In this document: in pieces, positions 27,577 to 42,409 of the stretch | How the letters are laid out: the number at the start of each line of letters is the position of its first letter | How positions within the stretch are numbered: the stretch's first letter is position 1 | From: Mycolicibacterium aubagnense | GTDB taxonomy: Bacteria; Actinomycetota; Actinomycetes; Mycobacteriales; Mycobacteriaceae | Reading direction: 5' to 3' | Length of the DNA stretch: 64,000 nt | Assembly: GCF_010730955.1 (NCBI RefSeq) | Contig: NZ_AP022577.1 | Span: 2,852,001 to 2,916,000, forward strand | Program-made: the position numbers and the translations under genes | Notes under the pieces: model-generated | The model's database searches: none | Seen by the model: the letters and a program-made list of their open reading frames with translations, nothing else | Told to the model about the DNA's origin: nothing

Positions 27577-28710
27577 TCAGGCCGATGCAGCAGTCAGCGC
27601 ACCGGCGAAGGACTCCAATTCTTCGCCGGTGACGTCGACATGCGGCGATACCCGCAGCACCGGAATCTTCATCTCGAACGGTGCCCGGTCGATCCCCGCC
27701 ACGGTGGTGACGACGCGGTGTTCGGCAATCAGCTTGGTACGCACGGAGTTCGGATCGGCGCCGCGAGTCGGCTCCAGCGTGGTGATCGCCGTGGGCTCGT
27801 CAACATTCTCGACCACCCGCCAGCCGGGCAAGCCCGCCAGTGCGGTCCGAGTGTGCCGTCCCACCTCGGCCAGCCGGGCACGCACCAGCTCCGGCCCGGC
27901 CACCAGATGTTCCTCAAGCGCCATCGAAAAGGCCACGCGGGCAGCAATATTGGCCTCACCGAGGTCCAATCGTTTCAGGACCGGCAACGGTGTGCCCCAT
28001 TCCGGCAGTGGAATGCGCGGCCGAAGCCGGTGTGACACAGACGAACTGATGGCCAGCACCCCGACGCCGCGCGGTCCGGCCAGCCACTTGCGCGACGACG
28101 CGTAGATGACGTCGGGCGACACGGCGCAGTCCAGGTGGCCCAGCGCCTGAGCCGCGTCCACCGCCACCGGCACGCCGAGCGTGTGGCACGCCGCGACGAA
28201 CTCGGACAACGGCTGTGCCACGCCGCGGTGACTGCCGAGCGCCGTCAGATGGGCCAGCGCCGGCGGGTCGTCCTGCATCACCGCGACCGCCACCTCGACG
28301 TCGAGCCGCCCTTGATCGTCGACCGGGAGCTCCCGGACGGTGAATCCGTTGGCTTCCATGATCACCAGGTTGGGGCCGTACTCGCCCGGCAGGCAGGCGA
28401 CAGTCTTTTCGCCGTCCCAACTGCTCAGCAGAAGGTTGAGCGCGTTGGCCGAACCCGTGGTGAATACGACGTCGCCGGCGGACATCCCGGTCAGCGCAGC
28501 CACCGCGGCGCGTCCGGCCTCCAGCGCGGGTTCCGCGGCTTCGGCGGCGACATAACCGCCGACCTGTGCCTCCAGCCTGGCATGCTGGGCAGCGGCGTCG
28601 ATGACGGCGAAGCTCTGCCGCGAACAGGCGGCGTTGTCGAAATGCAGACCCAGCGGTTTGGGCCGGGCAGCGCGCCACAGGTGCGCGACGGCGAGATCGG
28701 CCCCGCTCAC
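27577..28710 (-). CDS. egtE: Ergothioneine synthase EgtE (PLP-dependent C-S lyase)
   Basis: 377 residues from GTG 28710, which overlaps the egtD stop (GTGA). Fold-type I PLP enzyme: the Lys in [13 protein letters not shown] binds PLP, and [11 protein letters not shown] supplies the cofactor Asp. It cleaves the hercynylcysteine sulfoxide to ergothioneine in the last step. The frame is open 42 codons further upstream within egtD, but only the GTG gives the normal N-terminus with [11 protein letters not shown]. Confidence 0.92.
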   Translation of the reverse strand: MSGADLAVAHLWRAARPKPLGLHFDNAACSRQSFAVIDAAAQHARLEAQVGGYVAAEAAEPALEAGRAAVAALTGMSAGDVVFTTGSANALNLLLSSWDGEKTVACLPGEYGPNLVIMEANGFTVRELPVDDQGRLDVEVAVAVMQDDPPALAHLTALGSHRGVAQPLSEFVAACHTLGVPVAVDAAQALGHLDCAVSPDVIYASSRKWLAGPRGVGVLAISSSVSHRLRPRIPLPEWGTPLPVLKRLDLGEANIAARVAFSMALEEHLVAGPELVRARLAEVGRHTRTALAGLPGWRVVENVDEPTAITTLEPTRGADPNSVRTKLIAEHRVVTTVAGIDRAPFEMKIPVLRVSPHVDVTGEELESFAGALTAASA

Positions 28711-29702
28711 GTCCGCAGGTCCGGCTTGACCGCCAGCGACAGGCCGAAGTCCCCTGCCGGATCGGTCCACCAGTCCGTCTGACGCAGCCCGGCGGCCGCC
28801 AACTCGGCCGCGACGCCCTCGGGGCGGAACTTGCACGACACCTCGGTCAACATCTCCTCACCCGCCTCGAACTCCACCGACAGATCCAACTCGCGTATCT
28901 GAACCCGTTGCGCGGCAACGGACCTCAGCCACATCTCGATACGCTCGTGTTCGGGGTTCCATCGTGCCACATGTTCGAAGCGGTCGAGATCGAAATCAGC
29001 GTCCAGCTCGCGGTTCACCACCGCCAGGACGTTGCGGTTGAACCGCGCGGTGACTCCGGCGCCGTCGTCGTACGCCGCCACCAACCGAGTGGTGTCCTTC
29101 ACCAGGTCGGTGCCGAGCAGCAGCGTGTCATTCGGCCGCATCGCGTCGGCCAAGCTCGCGAGGAACTCGGCCCGCGGGCCGGCTGTCAGGTTGCCGATCG
29201 TCGACCCGAGGAACACGATCAACCGGCGGCCCGCGACGGGCAGCTCACCCAGGTGTTGTTCGAAATCGCCTCGCACCCCACTGATCTCGACACCGTCGTA
29301 CTCGTCGGACAGCTGGGCGAGCGCCGCGCTGAGCACGTTCTCGTCGACGTCGAACGCCACGAACCGGCGCAACGCGGCGGCGTCGCGGAACGCATCGAGC
29401 AGGATGCGCGTCTTCTCCGACGTACCACTGCCCAACTCGACCAGCGTGTCCGCACCGGAAGCGCCCACGATGGCGCCGGCCGCCTCCTGCAGGATGTGCG
29501 CCTCGGTACGGGTCGGGTAGTACTCGGGCAGGCGGGTGATCTGATCGAACAGATCGCTTCCGACGGCGTCGTAGAACCACTTGGGCGGCAACGATTTCGG
29601 CGACTGCGACAGGCCCTCCCGGACGTCGCGTCGCAGCGCCCGGGGCGCCCAGTCGGCAGCGAGATGGTTGATCAGCAGCGGTGCCGTCTTGCTCGGTGTC
29701 AT
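28707..29702 (-). CDS. egtD: L-histidine N-alpha-trimethyltransferase EgtD
   Basis: 331 residues. First step of ergothioneine synthesis, making hercynine from histidine with three SAM. SAM motif [18 protein letters not shown] and FLGSTIGNL are characteristic of the EgtD/DUF2260 family; the N-terminal [17 protein letters not shown] and YYPTRTE are also conserved. Start ATG 29702. It lies 34 bases after egtC and overlaps egtE. Confidence 0.95.
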   Translation of the reverse strand: MTPSKTAPLLINHLAADWAPRALRRDVREGLSQSPKSLPPKWFYDAVGSDLFDQITRLPEYYPTRTEAHILQEAAGAIVGASGADTLVELGSGTSEKTRILLDAFRDAAALRRFVAFDVDENVLSAALAQLSDEYDGVEISGVRGDFEQHLGELPVAGRRLIVFLGSTIGNLTAGPRAEFLASLADAMRPNDTLLLGTDLVKDTTRLVAAYDDGAGVTARFNRNVLAVVNRELDADFDLDRFEHVARWNPEHERIEMWLRSVAAQRVQIRELDLSVEFEAGEEMLTEVSCKFRPEGVAAELAAAGLRQTDWWTDPAGDFGLSLAVKPDLRT

Positions 29703-29736
29703 TGCGGTCCTCTTCTCCAGTTCAGGCCGGGCCAGT

Positions 29737-30420
29737 TCAGGTCAATGGCGTCATCGCGACCCCGGCGGCCGTCACCTCGACGAGATGACGATCCGGGATG
29801 TCCTGCCAGTCGGGTTGGTCGTCGTAGGGCTCGCTGGCCACCACAACCCCGTCGGGGCGACGCAGTACCGACAACGTGTCGCCCCACACGGTGGCCAGCA
29901 GTCGGGAACCGTTGGCAGCCAGGATGTTCAGCCGCGCCGCCGGGTCGGATTCCCCGACCTCGCGCACGGTGTCCGCCAGGGCGTCCAGTCCCCGGGCGAA
30001 GATGTGAGCGGCCAGGATCGCGCTGTCCACGGTCGATTCCGCCGTCCGGGACACGGGCAGCACCGCGCGGTCGACGACACCGTTGTGCGACAACAGCCAC
30101 TCTCCGTCGGTGAACGGCGCCGACGCCGAGGGCTCGATGGGCATCCCGACTGTCGCCGAGCGGACGGCGGCGACCACGCACCCGCTGCGCAGCGCCGGGG
30201 CCACCGAAGCGAGTGACGCATCACCCCACAGAGGGGCGGCACTGCGCCAGCGTCGCGGCGTCGCGCCATCGAAGAAGCCGACGCCCCAGCCATCGGCGTT
30301 GACCAACCCGTGCTTCTGCCGCCGGGGCGAATAAGACTGCACCAGAAGCCCGTTCGCAGGTTCCAAGATCAGCGACGACACCGAGACGGGGTCACCGAGC
30401 CAGCCGAGGTGGCGACACAT
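29737..30420 (-). CDS. egtC: Gamma-glutamyl hercynylcysteine sulfoxide hydrolase EgtC
   Basis: 227 residues. Class II (Ntn) glutamine amidotransferase-like hydrolase. Cys2 (MCRHLGWLG) becomes the N-terminal nucleophile after Met removal; NADGWGVGF and LSHNGVVD are the usual pocket segments. It removes glutamate from the EgtB product. Start ATG overlaps the egtB TGA by one base (TGATG). Confidence 0.94.
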   Translation of the reverse strand: MCRHLGWLGDPVSVSSLILEPANGLLVQSYSPRRQKHGLVNADGWGVGFFDGATPRRWRSAAPLWGDASLASVAPALRSGCVVAAVRSATVGMPIEPSASAPFTDGEWLLSHNGVVDRAVLPVSRTAESTVDSAILAAHIFARGLDALADTVREVGESDPAARLNILAANGSRLLATVWGDTLSVLRRPDGVVVASEPYDDQPDWQDIPDRHLVEVTAAGVAMTPLT

Positions 30421-31727
30421 CAGCCGCGCTCGCTCTCGACGGACCAGGCCAGCCGCACGCCGGAGAAGATCTGCCGGCGGATCGGATGGTCCCAGTTACG
30501 GAAGCTGGGTCGCAGGATGTCGCCTGCCACCGCCCAAGAGCCGCCGCGTAGCACCCGGTAGTCACCGTTGCCGGTGCCCTCGAAGAACGGCTTTGAATAG
30601 CGGTCGTAGATCATCGGGGTGAAACCCGGCCACGGCCGCAGCGGCGACGTGGTCCACTCCCACACGTCGCCGACCAATTGTTCGACACCGTAAGCCGAGG
30701 CGCCGTCGGGGTACGCCCCCACCGGTGCCGGACGCAGCGCGCCGCCGTCGAGGTTGGCCCGCTGCGCGTCGGGCGCGGTCGCGCCCCAAGGGAATCGGCG
30801 CCGCGCTCCCGCTGCGGGATCCCAGGCGCAGGCCTTCTCCCACTCAACCTCGGTGGGTAGCCGCGCACCCGCCCAGGCAGCGTAGGCCTCGGCTTCGTAG
30901 AAGCTGACATGCTGCACAGGTTCGTCGGGTGGCAGTTCCTCAACATGGCCGAACCGCACCCGCCCGGTGGCGTCGGCACTCCAGAACTGCGGTGCCACCA
31001 GGCCCGCCTGCTGCCGGTGCTCCCATCCGGCCGCGGACCACCACCGCGGGTGCCGATACCCGCCGTCGGCGACAAACTCACGCCACTCGGCGTTGGTGAC
31101 CGGCACCCGGCCGATCCGGAACGACGGCACGTCGACGAGGTGCGCCGGTCTCTCGTTGTCGAGCGCGAATGGCTCGTCGGCTGCATCGACACCGAGCACG
31201 AACGGTCCGCCGGGCACCAGTACCGAGGTGCCCGCCACCCCGCCGCGCCCCTGCGGCAAGGCGGTGCCCGGCCCCAGCAGTGGTGGGCCGCTGCGCATGT
31301 TCAATGCCTGCAGCATGGTCTCGTCGTGCTGGTTCTCGTGGCTGATCACCAGAGCGAAGGGAAACTCGGCGCCGGCCTCGTCAGACAGGCGGTCAAGGGC
31401 GTCAAGGGCTTTGGACCGGATGGTGCGGCAGAAGGCACGCGCATCGGTCGGCGGCAGCAGCGGCAGGGACACCCGGCTGGCGCGCGAATGCACGAACGCG
31501 TCGTAGAGGCCGTCCACCTCCGGCGACAGCAGCCCCGGCCGCTTCGGGTCGCCACTGCGCAACAGCCAGAACTCTTCCTGCTGACCGATATGCGCCAGAT
31601 CCCACACCAGCGGGCTCATCAGCGGGTCGTACTGGCGCAGCAGCTCGGCGTCGTCGAACTCGACCAGGGCCAGCGTCCGGTCCCGGGCTCTGGCCAGCCC
31701 TCGGGCCAACAGCTCGCGCGTACTCAC
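30420..31727 (-). CDS. egtB: Iron-dependent sulfoxide synthase EgtB
   Basis: 435 residues. An N-terminal DinB-like helical domain carries the iron ligands: His in [11 protein letters not shown] and the HxxxH pair in [11 protein letters not shown]. The C-terminal FGE-sulfatase-like domain contains [24 protein letters not shown] and VLRGGSWA. It joins gamma-glutamylcysteine to hercynine with O2. GTG start overlaps the egtA stop. Confidence 0.95.
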   Translation of the reverse strand: MSTRELLARGLARARDRTLALVEFDDAELLRQYDPLMSPLVWDLAHIGQQEEFWLLRSGDPKRPGLLSPEVDGLYDAFVHSRASRVSLPLLPPTDARAFCRTIRSKALDALDRLSDEAGAEFPFALVISHENQHDETMLQALNMRSGPPLLGPGTALPQGRGGVAGTSVLVPGGPFVLGVDAADEPFALDNERPAHLVDVPSFRIGRVPVTNAEWREFVADGGYRHPRWWSAAGWEHRQQAGLVAPQFWSADATGRVRFGHVEELPPDEPVQHVSFYEAEAYAAWAGARLPTEVEWEKACAWDPAAGARRRFPWGATAPDAQRANLDGGALRPAPVGAYPDGASAYGVEQLVGDVWEWTTSPLRPWPGFTPMIYDRYSKPFFEGTGNGDYRVLRGGSWAVAGDILRPSFRNWDHPIRRQIFSGVRLAWSVESERG

Positions 31728-33010
31728 ACCCCACCTTTCAGCCGGTCATCATGTGCCAACCCGGTGATGGCCGAATCGATTCCGTGCGCGACAACCCGGT
31801 CCGCGAAATCGTCGGCCGCGCTGCGCCCGTGCGTCACCTGCCGCAGCAACCGGTCCATCGACCCCGCCACGTCAGCCGGTGCGACCTCGGCGGCGGCTTG
31901 CACACATCGCACGGCCGAGGCTCGCAGCCGCGGATCGGCCAGCCCCACCCGCGCCGCCTGATCCCACGCGGTGGCCACCGATTCGGTTGCCTCCCAGGCG
32001 ATCTCCGACAGCCGGGCATCATCGAGCAGCGACACGAGGGTGAACACCACAGCGGGCCAGAGGTCGTCGGACAAAGCATCGAGGTAGCGGATCTCCAGCC
32101 AGCGCCGCGGCCGGACCGGCGGGAACAGCGTCGTCAGGTGGTAGTCCAAGTCGGCCTCGGTCGGCCGGCGGCCCCCGAGCAGCGTCCGCCCGTCCGCCCA
32201 GTCGGCGAACGGTACCCATTCGGTGATCGGCTCCGCCTCCGGCGTGTGCACCAGCATCACCGGTGCCTTCAGGGCATAGCGCGCCCAGTCGCTGGCCGGA
32301 TCGACACCGCTGGCGCCGAGGATCGGCCCACAGCGCGCGGTGTCCAGCTGGCCCCAGATCCGCTGACGCGTGCTCTGCCAACCGGTGAACTCGCCGCCCA
32401 GCATCGGCGAGCTCGCCGACACGGCGATCATGGTCGGGCCCAGGGCGTGGGCCAGCCGAACCCGATCAGCCCATCCGTCCCGCGGGCCGGCGTCGACGTT
32501 GATCTGCAGCGAGGCGGTCGACGTCATCATCGCCGCCCCGGCCGCACCCGTCCCGCCGGCCGCGAAGAATGCCTCCATGGCCCGGTACCGACCGCCGGGG
32601 TTGACGCGGGCCTGCGGCCGGAGCGGATCCACCCCGACCTGCAAGAGGCCCAACCCGCGGCGCCGCATCGATTCCCGTAGTACCGCCTGATCCGCCTGCA
32701 TCGCCGCGATCGCGGCTCCCGCACCGTCCAGTGGTGGCCCCGACAACTCGATGGCGCCGCCGGGTTCCATGGTGATCGCGCTGCCACCGGGCAACTGCGG
32801 CACCGCCGCGACCGCTTCGGTCAACTCATCCCAAGCGGGCCGCCGCGACAGGTCGGAGAGATCGAAGCAGTGCGCCTCGATCTCGAGGCCGACGCGGCCC
32901 ACCGGGCCGTCCCGCAGACAACCGCCACCGGCCAGCAGGGCGGCGGCGTACGCGCTCGACAACTCGGGGTATTCGGCGTGCGGACGGCGCACGGCGGTAG
33001 CGGTGCCCAT
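31724..33010 (-). CDS. egtA: Glutamate-cysteine ligase EgtA
   Basis: 428 residues. GCS2-type ligase making gamma-glutamylcysteine for EgtB. Seen: [11 protein letters not shown] near residue 42, [14 protein letters not shown], and the late segment [10 protein letters not shown]. First gene of the egtABCDE run in transcription order, all overlapping or nearly so, hence a single operon. The promoter must lie in the 183 bases before it (33011-33193), which hold no other gene. Confidence 0.94.
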   Translation of the reverse strand: MGTATAVRRPHAEYPELSSAYAAALLAGGGCLRDGPVGRVGLEIEAHCFDLSDLSRRPAWDELTEAVAAVPQLPGGSAITMEPGGAIELSGPPLDGAGAAIAAMQADQAVLRESMRRRGLGLLQVGVDPLRPQARVNPGGRYRAMEAFFAAGGTGAAGAAMMTSTASLQINVDAGPRDGWADRVRLAHALGPTMIAVSASSPMLGGEFTGWQSTRQRIWGQLDTARCGPILGASGVDPASDWARYALKAPVMLVHTPEAEPITEWVPFADWADGRTLLGGRRPTEADLDYHLTTLFPPVRPRRWLEIRYLDALSDDLWPAVVFTLVSLLDDARLSEIAWEATESVATAWDQAARVGLADPRLRASAVRCVQAAAEVAPADVAGSMDRLLRQVTHGRSAADDFADRVVAHGIDSAITGLAHDDRLKGGV

Positions 33011-33193
33011 CTGAACATCCCCTTCCGAGATTCGGGGTGGCCCCCGTCAACCGTTGGTTGGTGTTCCCGGACCAAGTCTGGATTGCCTAGTTCAGACGCG
33101 TCCCGAGCATTTCGTGTTCGTCCGACGATGCCATGAGGCACCGACAAAAGTCTGCGCGATATTTGTGCGATGCCTGGCTCCAACCCGACAACG

Positions 33194-33838
33194 TCATTGC
33201 CCCAGAGCGTTCTGCATGGCCCCGGCCAGCACGTTGACCGCGGGGCCGGCGTTGCCGGATTGGCAGACTTTCGCCTGCAGCAGAACGTTCTCCCGCAGCC
33301 GGGTCTGCACAAAACAGCGGCGATCGGTGTCCGCCTCCTGCTTGACCCACGCCGAGTCGACCGGGCCGGCCTGCTCACCCGCGAAACTCCAGACCTGGGT
33401 CCGGCCGTCCTCCAAGTGCATCGCGGTGGTCTGCCCCGAGCATCCGACGGTGCGGTCGACGACCCGGTGAAATGCGCGGGTCGCAGCCTCTGCGGTCGCG
33501 AACACTCCCACTGCCTGCTTGGCCGAGTGGCTGTCGTCGGTGGCCGTCGTCTGTGTCACGGCGCCGTTGAACGACGCCAGGTCCGGGTCGCCGTACACCT
33601 CGGGCAGCCCGATGTCACCCCAGTTGTTGCACACCGGAAGGTCGACGAAGAAGCCCTGATACGGCGTGGTGAACGTGGACTCCCAGCCCATCGGGGCGCC
33701 GACCACATTGCCGACCGATCCCTTGCCGAGGACCGCGTACGACACCACGCCCGGGTCCGACGGTTTGGCGGCCGCAGCGGGCGGGGCGACCAGTGCCGCG
33801 ATGACGCAGGCGGTGAACCAGAGCGGGCGCGCAGTCAT
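33194..33838 (-). CDS. Secreted PknH-like extracellular sensor-domain protein
   Basis: 214 residues from ATG 33838, the Rv3705c position. Signal peptide FTACVIAALVAPPAAAA, then a domain with four spaced cysteines (PVCNNWG, TVGCSGQT, RRCFVQT, AKVCQSG) and VWSFAGEQ, the pattern of the PknH C-terminal/sensor domain family of lipoproteins and kinases. The frame is open far upstream, but that part is Ala/Arg/Pro shadow sequence opposite the next gene. Ligand unknown. Confidence 0.8.
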   Translation of the reverse strand: MTARPLWFTACVIAALVAPPAAAAKPSDPGVVSYAVLGKGSVGNVVGAPMGWESTFTTPYQGFFVDLPVCNNWGDIGLPEVYGDPDLASFNGAVTQTTATDDSHSAKQAVGVFATAEAATRAFHRVVDRTVGCSGQTTAMHLEDGRTQVWSFAGEQAGPVDSAWVKQEADTDRRCFVQTRLRENVLLQAKVCQSGNAGPAVNVLAGAMQNALGQ

Positions 33839-33878
33839 GACTCCGATGATGCCAGTGACCGGCCGCGTTCCCGAACAG

Positions 33879-33915
33879 ACGACAGGCCGCACCCCGATCG
33901 GGCACGGCCTGTCGT
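33879..33915. terminator. Hairpin between two minus-strand secreted-protein genes
   Basis: Perfect 11-base inverted repeat (ACGACAGGCCG / CGGCCTGTCGT, arms 33879-33889 and 33905-33915). It lies 20 bases after the stop of the proline-rich membrane gene. No T-run follows in the gene's direction, so termination strength is uncertain. Confidence 0.5.
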
Positions 33916-33935
33916 TTGATGCGGGACTGGTGGGG

Positions 33936-34406
33936 TCAGCGTCCGGGCTGGGCCGGACCGGGCTGGCCGGGTGCTTGCGGGCCGGGGCCGCCGGGACCCT
34001 GCCAACCGGGGCCGCCCTGGCCTGGTCCACCGGGACCCTGCCAGCCGGGGCCGCCCTGGCCCTGCCAGCCCGGACCGCCGGGGAACATCGGGTGCCACAT
34101 ACCGCCGCCGCGCGGACCCTGGTGACCCTCGCGGAATTCGGACGTGTCTTGTCCGCGGTGGTGCTTGTGCCAGCCGTGGTGGCCACCGCCGGAATGCGCG
34201 CCGAGAACGAAGCCGGAGAAGAAGATCGTCGCGACGATGAACACGATGCCGGCGACGATGCCGACCCATGCCAGCACCTTGTTGAGCTTGCTGTGCTTGT
34301 GCTCGGCGGGCGGTGCGGCCACTGCGGTGGCCGTTGCTACAGGCGGGAACGAGTCCGTCGGGGTATCCGGCGTCTCGGGTGTTTCTTTAGGGGTTTCGTC
34401 ACTCAT
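33936..34406 (-). CDS. Single-span membrane protein with Gly/Pro/Gln-rich tail
   Basis: 156 residues from ATG 34406, the Rv3706c position. An acidic Thr/Pro-rich N-terminus is followed by one transmembrane helix (VLAWVGIVAGIVFIVATIFF), a His/Gly patch (HSGGGHHGWHKHH), and a tail of repeated GGPGWQGPGGPG units. The tail is probably disordered and outside the membrane. Function unknown. Confidence 0.75.
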   Translation of the reverse strand: MSDETPKETPETPDTPTDSFPPVATATAVAAPPAEHKHSKLNKVLAWVGIVAGIVFIVATIFFSGFVLGAHSGGGHHGWHKHHRGQDTSEFREGHQGPRGGGMWHPMFPGGPGWQGQGGPGWQGPGGPGQGGPGWQGPGGPGPQAPGQPGPAQPGR

Positions 34407-34501
34407 GTCATCGATGATCCGTCCGTCAACCACTGCGGTGGCTAGGTTGCGCGTAAGAATCAGCTATGAGGCGCGCGGCGCGGTAGCGTGGCCTTTGTAG
34501 C

Positions 34502-34539
34502 GGAGCATCGGCCGGGCTTTGGGGGCCGGCCGACGCTCC
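34502..34539. other. Imperfect 14-base hairpin before the RNase gene
   Basis: GGAGC-A-TCGGCCGG pairs with CCGGCCGA-C-GCTCC around a ten-base loop; one A-C mismatch. It lies 28 bases before the RNase start, between divergent genes, and could be a leader structure or a terminator for upstream transcription. Confidence 0.45.
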
Positions 34540-34567
34540 GATTTCAGAACGCGGCAGAAAAGGTGCG

Positions 34568-34993
34568 ATGTCCAGAACCACCCTGCGCGCCGTGGTCTTC
34601 ACGTGCGGCACCGCGTTGCTGCTGACCCTCGCCCCGGCGTGTGCGAAGCAGTCCGCCACGCCCACCGGGCCGAGCCCGACGGCCAAGAGCACGTCCGGGC
34701 TGCCCGTCTGCCAGCTGTCATCGCTGCCGGCCGAGGCCGGTACCACCGTCAATCTGATCCACCACGGCGGGCCGTTCCCCTCCTCGCGGGACGGCATAGT
34801 GTTCGGCAATTTCGAGCACCGACTGCCCAACCAGCAGCGCGGCTACTACCACGAGTACACGGTGCCCACACCGGGCGCGAAGACCCGCGGCACCCGGCGG
34901 GTCATCACCGGCGGGGAACCGCCGACCAGCCCGCCGGAGTTCTACTACACCGGCGATCACTACGAGACGTTCTGCCAGATCGGAGGAGCGTGA
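34568..34993 (+). CDS. Exported guanyl-specific ribonuclease (RNase Sa/barnase family)
   Basis: 141 residues. An N-terminal export signal (VVFTCGTALLLTLAPACA; the cysteine may be lipidated but the lipobox is imperfect) and a Thr/Ser/Pro linker lead into a compact RNase domain. The core GYYHEYTVPTPGAKTRGTRR and YYTGDHYETF match Streptomyces RNase Sa almost residue for residue as I recall it, including catalytic Glu96, Arg107/Arg111 and His131. Cys48 and Cys136 may form a disulfide. It should cleave single-stranded RNA after guanosine. The inhibitor gene overlaps its stop. Confidence 0.88.
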   Translation: MSRTTLRAVVFTCGTALLLTLAPACAKQSATPTGPSPTAKSTSGLPVCQLSSLPAEAGTTVNLIHHGGPFPSSRDGIVFGNFEHRLPNQQRGYYHEYTVPTPGAKTRGTRRVITGGEPPTSPPEFYYTGDHYETFCQIGGA

Positions 34994-35265
34994 AGACCTT
35001 CACCGTGCGCGGTGCGCGGATCCATTCCCGCGCAGACCTTTTCACCGAACTGGGCCACGCGGTGGGCGGCCCCGGCGGCTACTTCGGCAGCAATCTCGAC
35101 GCGCTGGCCGACTGCCTCGGCGGCAGCTACGGCACCCCGGACGACGAGCCGTTCCGCTTCGTGCTGACCGACAGCTCAAAAGCCAAGAAAGCCTTGGATT
35201 CCCACACCTGGACCGGACTGCTCGAGGTGTTCGACAGCGCCGGCGTCGACTTGGTGCTGAGCTGA
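34990..35265 (+). CDS. Barstar-family ribonuclease inhibitor
   Basis: 91 residues from GTG 34990, overlapping the RNase stop (GTGA), with GGAGG just upstream. Barstar core GGYFGSNLDALADCLGG is present with the Asp/Asn residues that block the RNase site. No signal peptide, so it acts in the cytoplasm and protects the producer before export. The gene pair is absent from the corresponding Rv3706c-Rv3707c junction of M. tuberculosis as I know it. Confidence 0.88.
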   Translation: MKTFTVRGARIHSRADLFTELGHAVGGPGGYFGSNLDALADCLGGSYGTPDDEPFRFVLTDSSKAKKALDSHTWTGLLEVFDSAGVDLVLS

Positions 35266-35271
35266 CGCCGC

Positions 35272-38698
<3,427 letters not shown>

Positions 38699-38805
38699 TG
38701 TTCGCGTTTCCTTCTCTGAATTGGCCAGCTTGCATTCGCATCAATGCTGCCCACAAGGATAAGGGAGGGGTGAAGCCAATTTTGTTGCCCGGTAGCTTGG
38801 CAGTC

Positions 38806-39387
38806 GTGCATCGCGCGTCTGATCGACTCGCCGCGACGTCGGTCCCGATCCATCCCGACATCGCCGCTCGCTGGAGCCCACGTGCTTTCGACCCCAATGC
38901 CGCACTGCCGCATGAGGATCTGGCCGCACTGCTGGAGGCGGCACGGTGGGCGGCCACCTGGGGCGGGCGCCAACCCGTGCGGTTCATCGTGGGGGTTCGG
39001 GGTGACGAGACGTTCGTCACCCTGGCCGGACTGCTGCGGCGCGGTAACAGCTACGCCCGGGCCGCGTCGGCGCTGATCCTGCTGTGTGCCGACGCGGGGC
39101 CCGACGAGAGAACCGCGCTGTACAGCACGGTGGACGCCGGTTCCGCGATGGCGAATCTGTCGGTCGAGGCAGTGTCCCGCGGCCTCATCGTCCATCCGAT
39201 GGCCGGCTTCGACGTACCGGGCACCGTCGAGGCGTTCGGCCTGCCCGAGACGTTGCGCCCGCTGATGGTCATCGCCGTCGGCACCCTCGGTGACTACGCC
39301 GCGGCCGGTCCCGACATCGCCGAGCGCGACGGCCGGCCCCGTGCGCGGCTGCCGCTCGACGAAGTCGTCCTGAATTGGCCCGTCTAG
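38806..39387 (+). CDS. Nitroreductase-family flavoprotein
   Basis: 193 residues from GTG 38806; in-frame TTG/GTG codons at 38770-38799 are alternatives, with GGGAGG at 38763-38768. FMN-binding nitroreductase features: RWSPRAFDP, LLEAARWAATWGGRQPVRF, and the central segment GSAMANLSVEAVSRGLIVHP. Probably reduces nitro or quinone compounds with NAD(P)H; substrate unknown. Its stop codon interlocks with that of the convergent gene (shared CTAG). Confidence 0.8.
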   Translation: MHRASDRLAATSVPIHPDIAARWSPRAFDPNAALPHEDLAALLEAARWAATWGGRQPVRFIVGVRGDETFVTLAGLLRRGNSYARAASALILLCADAGPDERTALYSTVDAGSAMANLSVEAVSRGLIVHPMAGFDVPGTVEAFGLPETLRPLMVIAVGTLGDYAAAGPDIAERDGRPRARLPLDEVVLNWPV

Positions 39388-39884
39388 AAGATGTCGGTCA
39401 GCTTGCGCTGTGCCGGGCAGGCGTCGGTCAGTGCCTTCATCTGCTCCGTGATCTGCGCGTTGATCGCTGACAGCTGGTAGGCCTCGGTCGGCGCGGGTGC
39501 CCCGGGCGCCCGGCCCTGTGCCGCGATCCGGTAGGCGTCCAGCGCCGAGGCGAATTGCGACGCCAGCGTCGCCAGCTGCACCGCGTGGGCCGCGACCTTG
39601 TCGCCCGTGACCTTCTGCGCCCGCTCTGCCATGCCGTCGGCCCAGGCCCGGTACGCCGTCTCCTCGGCGATGGTCGGAACTCCGTTGCCGTTCTTGTCGA
39701 TCTTCGACTCGATCTGCACGGCCTGCGCCTTGTTGTAGTCGAGCATCTCGCGCACCGGCTTGCACTCCGGCGTCGGCCCGCGGAACTCGGTCTGCCACAC
39801 CACGAGGCCGATGACGACGGTGAGCGCGACCGCGATGCCGATCTTCCAGCTCCGGTCCAGGCTCAACAACCATCTCGTCAACAC
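39384..39884 (-). CDS. Membrane-anchored protein of unknown function
   Basis: 166 residues from GTG 39884; the frame continues upstream but without signal. One transmembrane helix (WKIGIAVALTVVIGLVVW) is followed by an extracytoplasmic helical domain with two cysteines (PECKPV near the helix, DACPAQ near the end) that could pair. Not recognised from any family. It diverges from leuA and overlaps the nitroreductase stop by four bases. Confidence 0.65.
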   Translation of the reverse strand: MLTRWLLSLDRSWKIGIAVALTVVIGLVVWQTEFRGPTPECKPVREMLDYNKAQAVQIESKIDKNGNGVPTIAEETAYRAWADGMAERAQKVTGDKVAAHAVQLATLASQFASALDAYRIAAQGRAPGAPAPTEAYQLSAINAQITEQMKALTDACPAQRKLTDIF

Positions 39885-40000
39885 GGACGAACTGTATCGG
39901 CACAGTCGGCGCCGCGGCCATTTCACCTGGCCAGGAACTTGGCAGGAGACACTCTGACCGGGTTTTGGCGAACTACTGGACCGGAGTAAACTCGGCACTG

Positions 40001-40032
40001 ATGTTTATCGCGCGGGTGCTCCTCCTCGGACG

Positions 40033-40048
<16 letters not shown>
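40001..40048 (+). CDS. leuA leader peptide with three consecutive Leu codons
   Basis: ATG to TGA encodes 15 residues, MFIARVLLLGRRDGV, with CTC-CTC-CTC at 40019-40027. It lies 86 bases before the leuA start and overlaps one arm of a stable hairpin, as expected for a leucine-sensing leader. A weak ribosome site (GGAG at 39983) lies rather far upstream. Confidence 0.7.
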
Positions 40049-41975
<1,927 letters not shown>

Positions 41976-42022
41976 CTGACGGTCGCGTAGCTTTCGCGCG
42001 ATCGCCGACACGGAGGGAAACC

Positions 42023-42409
42023 ATGAACTGGGGATCTAGCTGGGATTTTCTGTGGCACTTCCTGATCATCTTCGCCTGGATCGCGTACCTGCTGGTGCTG
42101 TTCCAGATCCTTGGCGATCTGCTCTGGCGTGATCACAAAACGTCGGGCTGGGCCAAGGCGATGTGGGTTGTCTTCCTGATCTTGTTCCCGTGGTTGACGG
42201 CTCTGATCTACCTGATCGCGCGTGGGCCCGGGATGGCGGAGCGCGCGCGCGAAGCGGCCGCCGCGGCCAAGTCAGAGACCGACGCCTACATCCGGGAGGC
42301 GGCAGGCCATTCTCCGGCCCAGGAAATCGCCGACGCGAAAGCCCTACTGGATGCCGGGACAATCAGCCAGGCCGAGTTCGACGCGCTCAAGGCCAAAGCG
42401 CTGTCCTGA
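42023..42409 (+). CDS. Two-span membrane protein with SHOCT domain
   Basis: 128 residues with GGAGG before the ATG. Two transmembrane helices (FLIIFAWIAYLLVLFQIL; AMWVVFLILFPWLTALIYLI), a charged linker, and a C-terminal SHOCT motif (EIADAKALLDAGTISQAEFDALKAK without the full stretch quoted here at its start). SHOCT segments mediate oligomerisation. Similar to PLDc_N/SHOCT proteins. Its TGA abuts the TetR stop (TGATCA). Confidence 0.8.
   Translation: MNWGSSWDFLWHFLIIFAWIAYLLVLFQILGDLLWRDHKTSGWAKAMWVVFLILFPWLTALIYLIARGPGMAERAREAAAAAKSETDAYIREAAGHSPAQEIADAKALLDAGTISQAEFDALKAKALS

Noticed and set aside
34426..34830. 134-codon minus-strand frame over the RNase
   Set aside because: Opposite to a clearly identified RNase domain; no motif.
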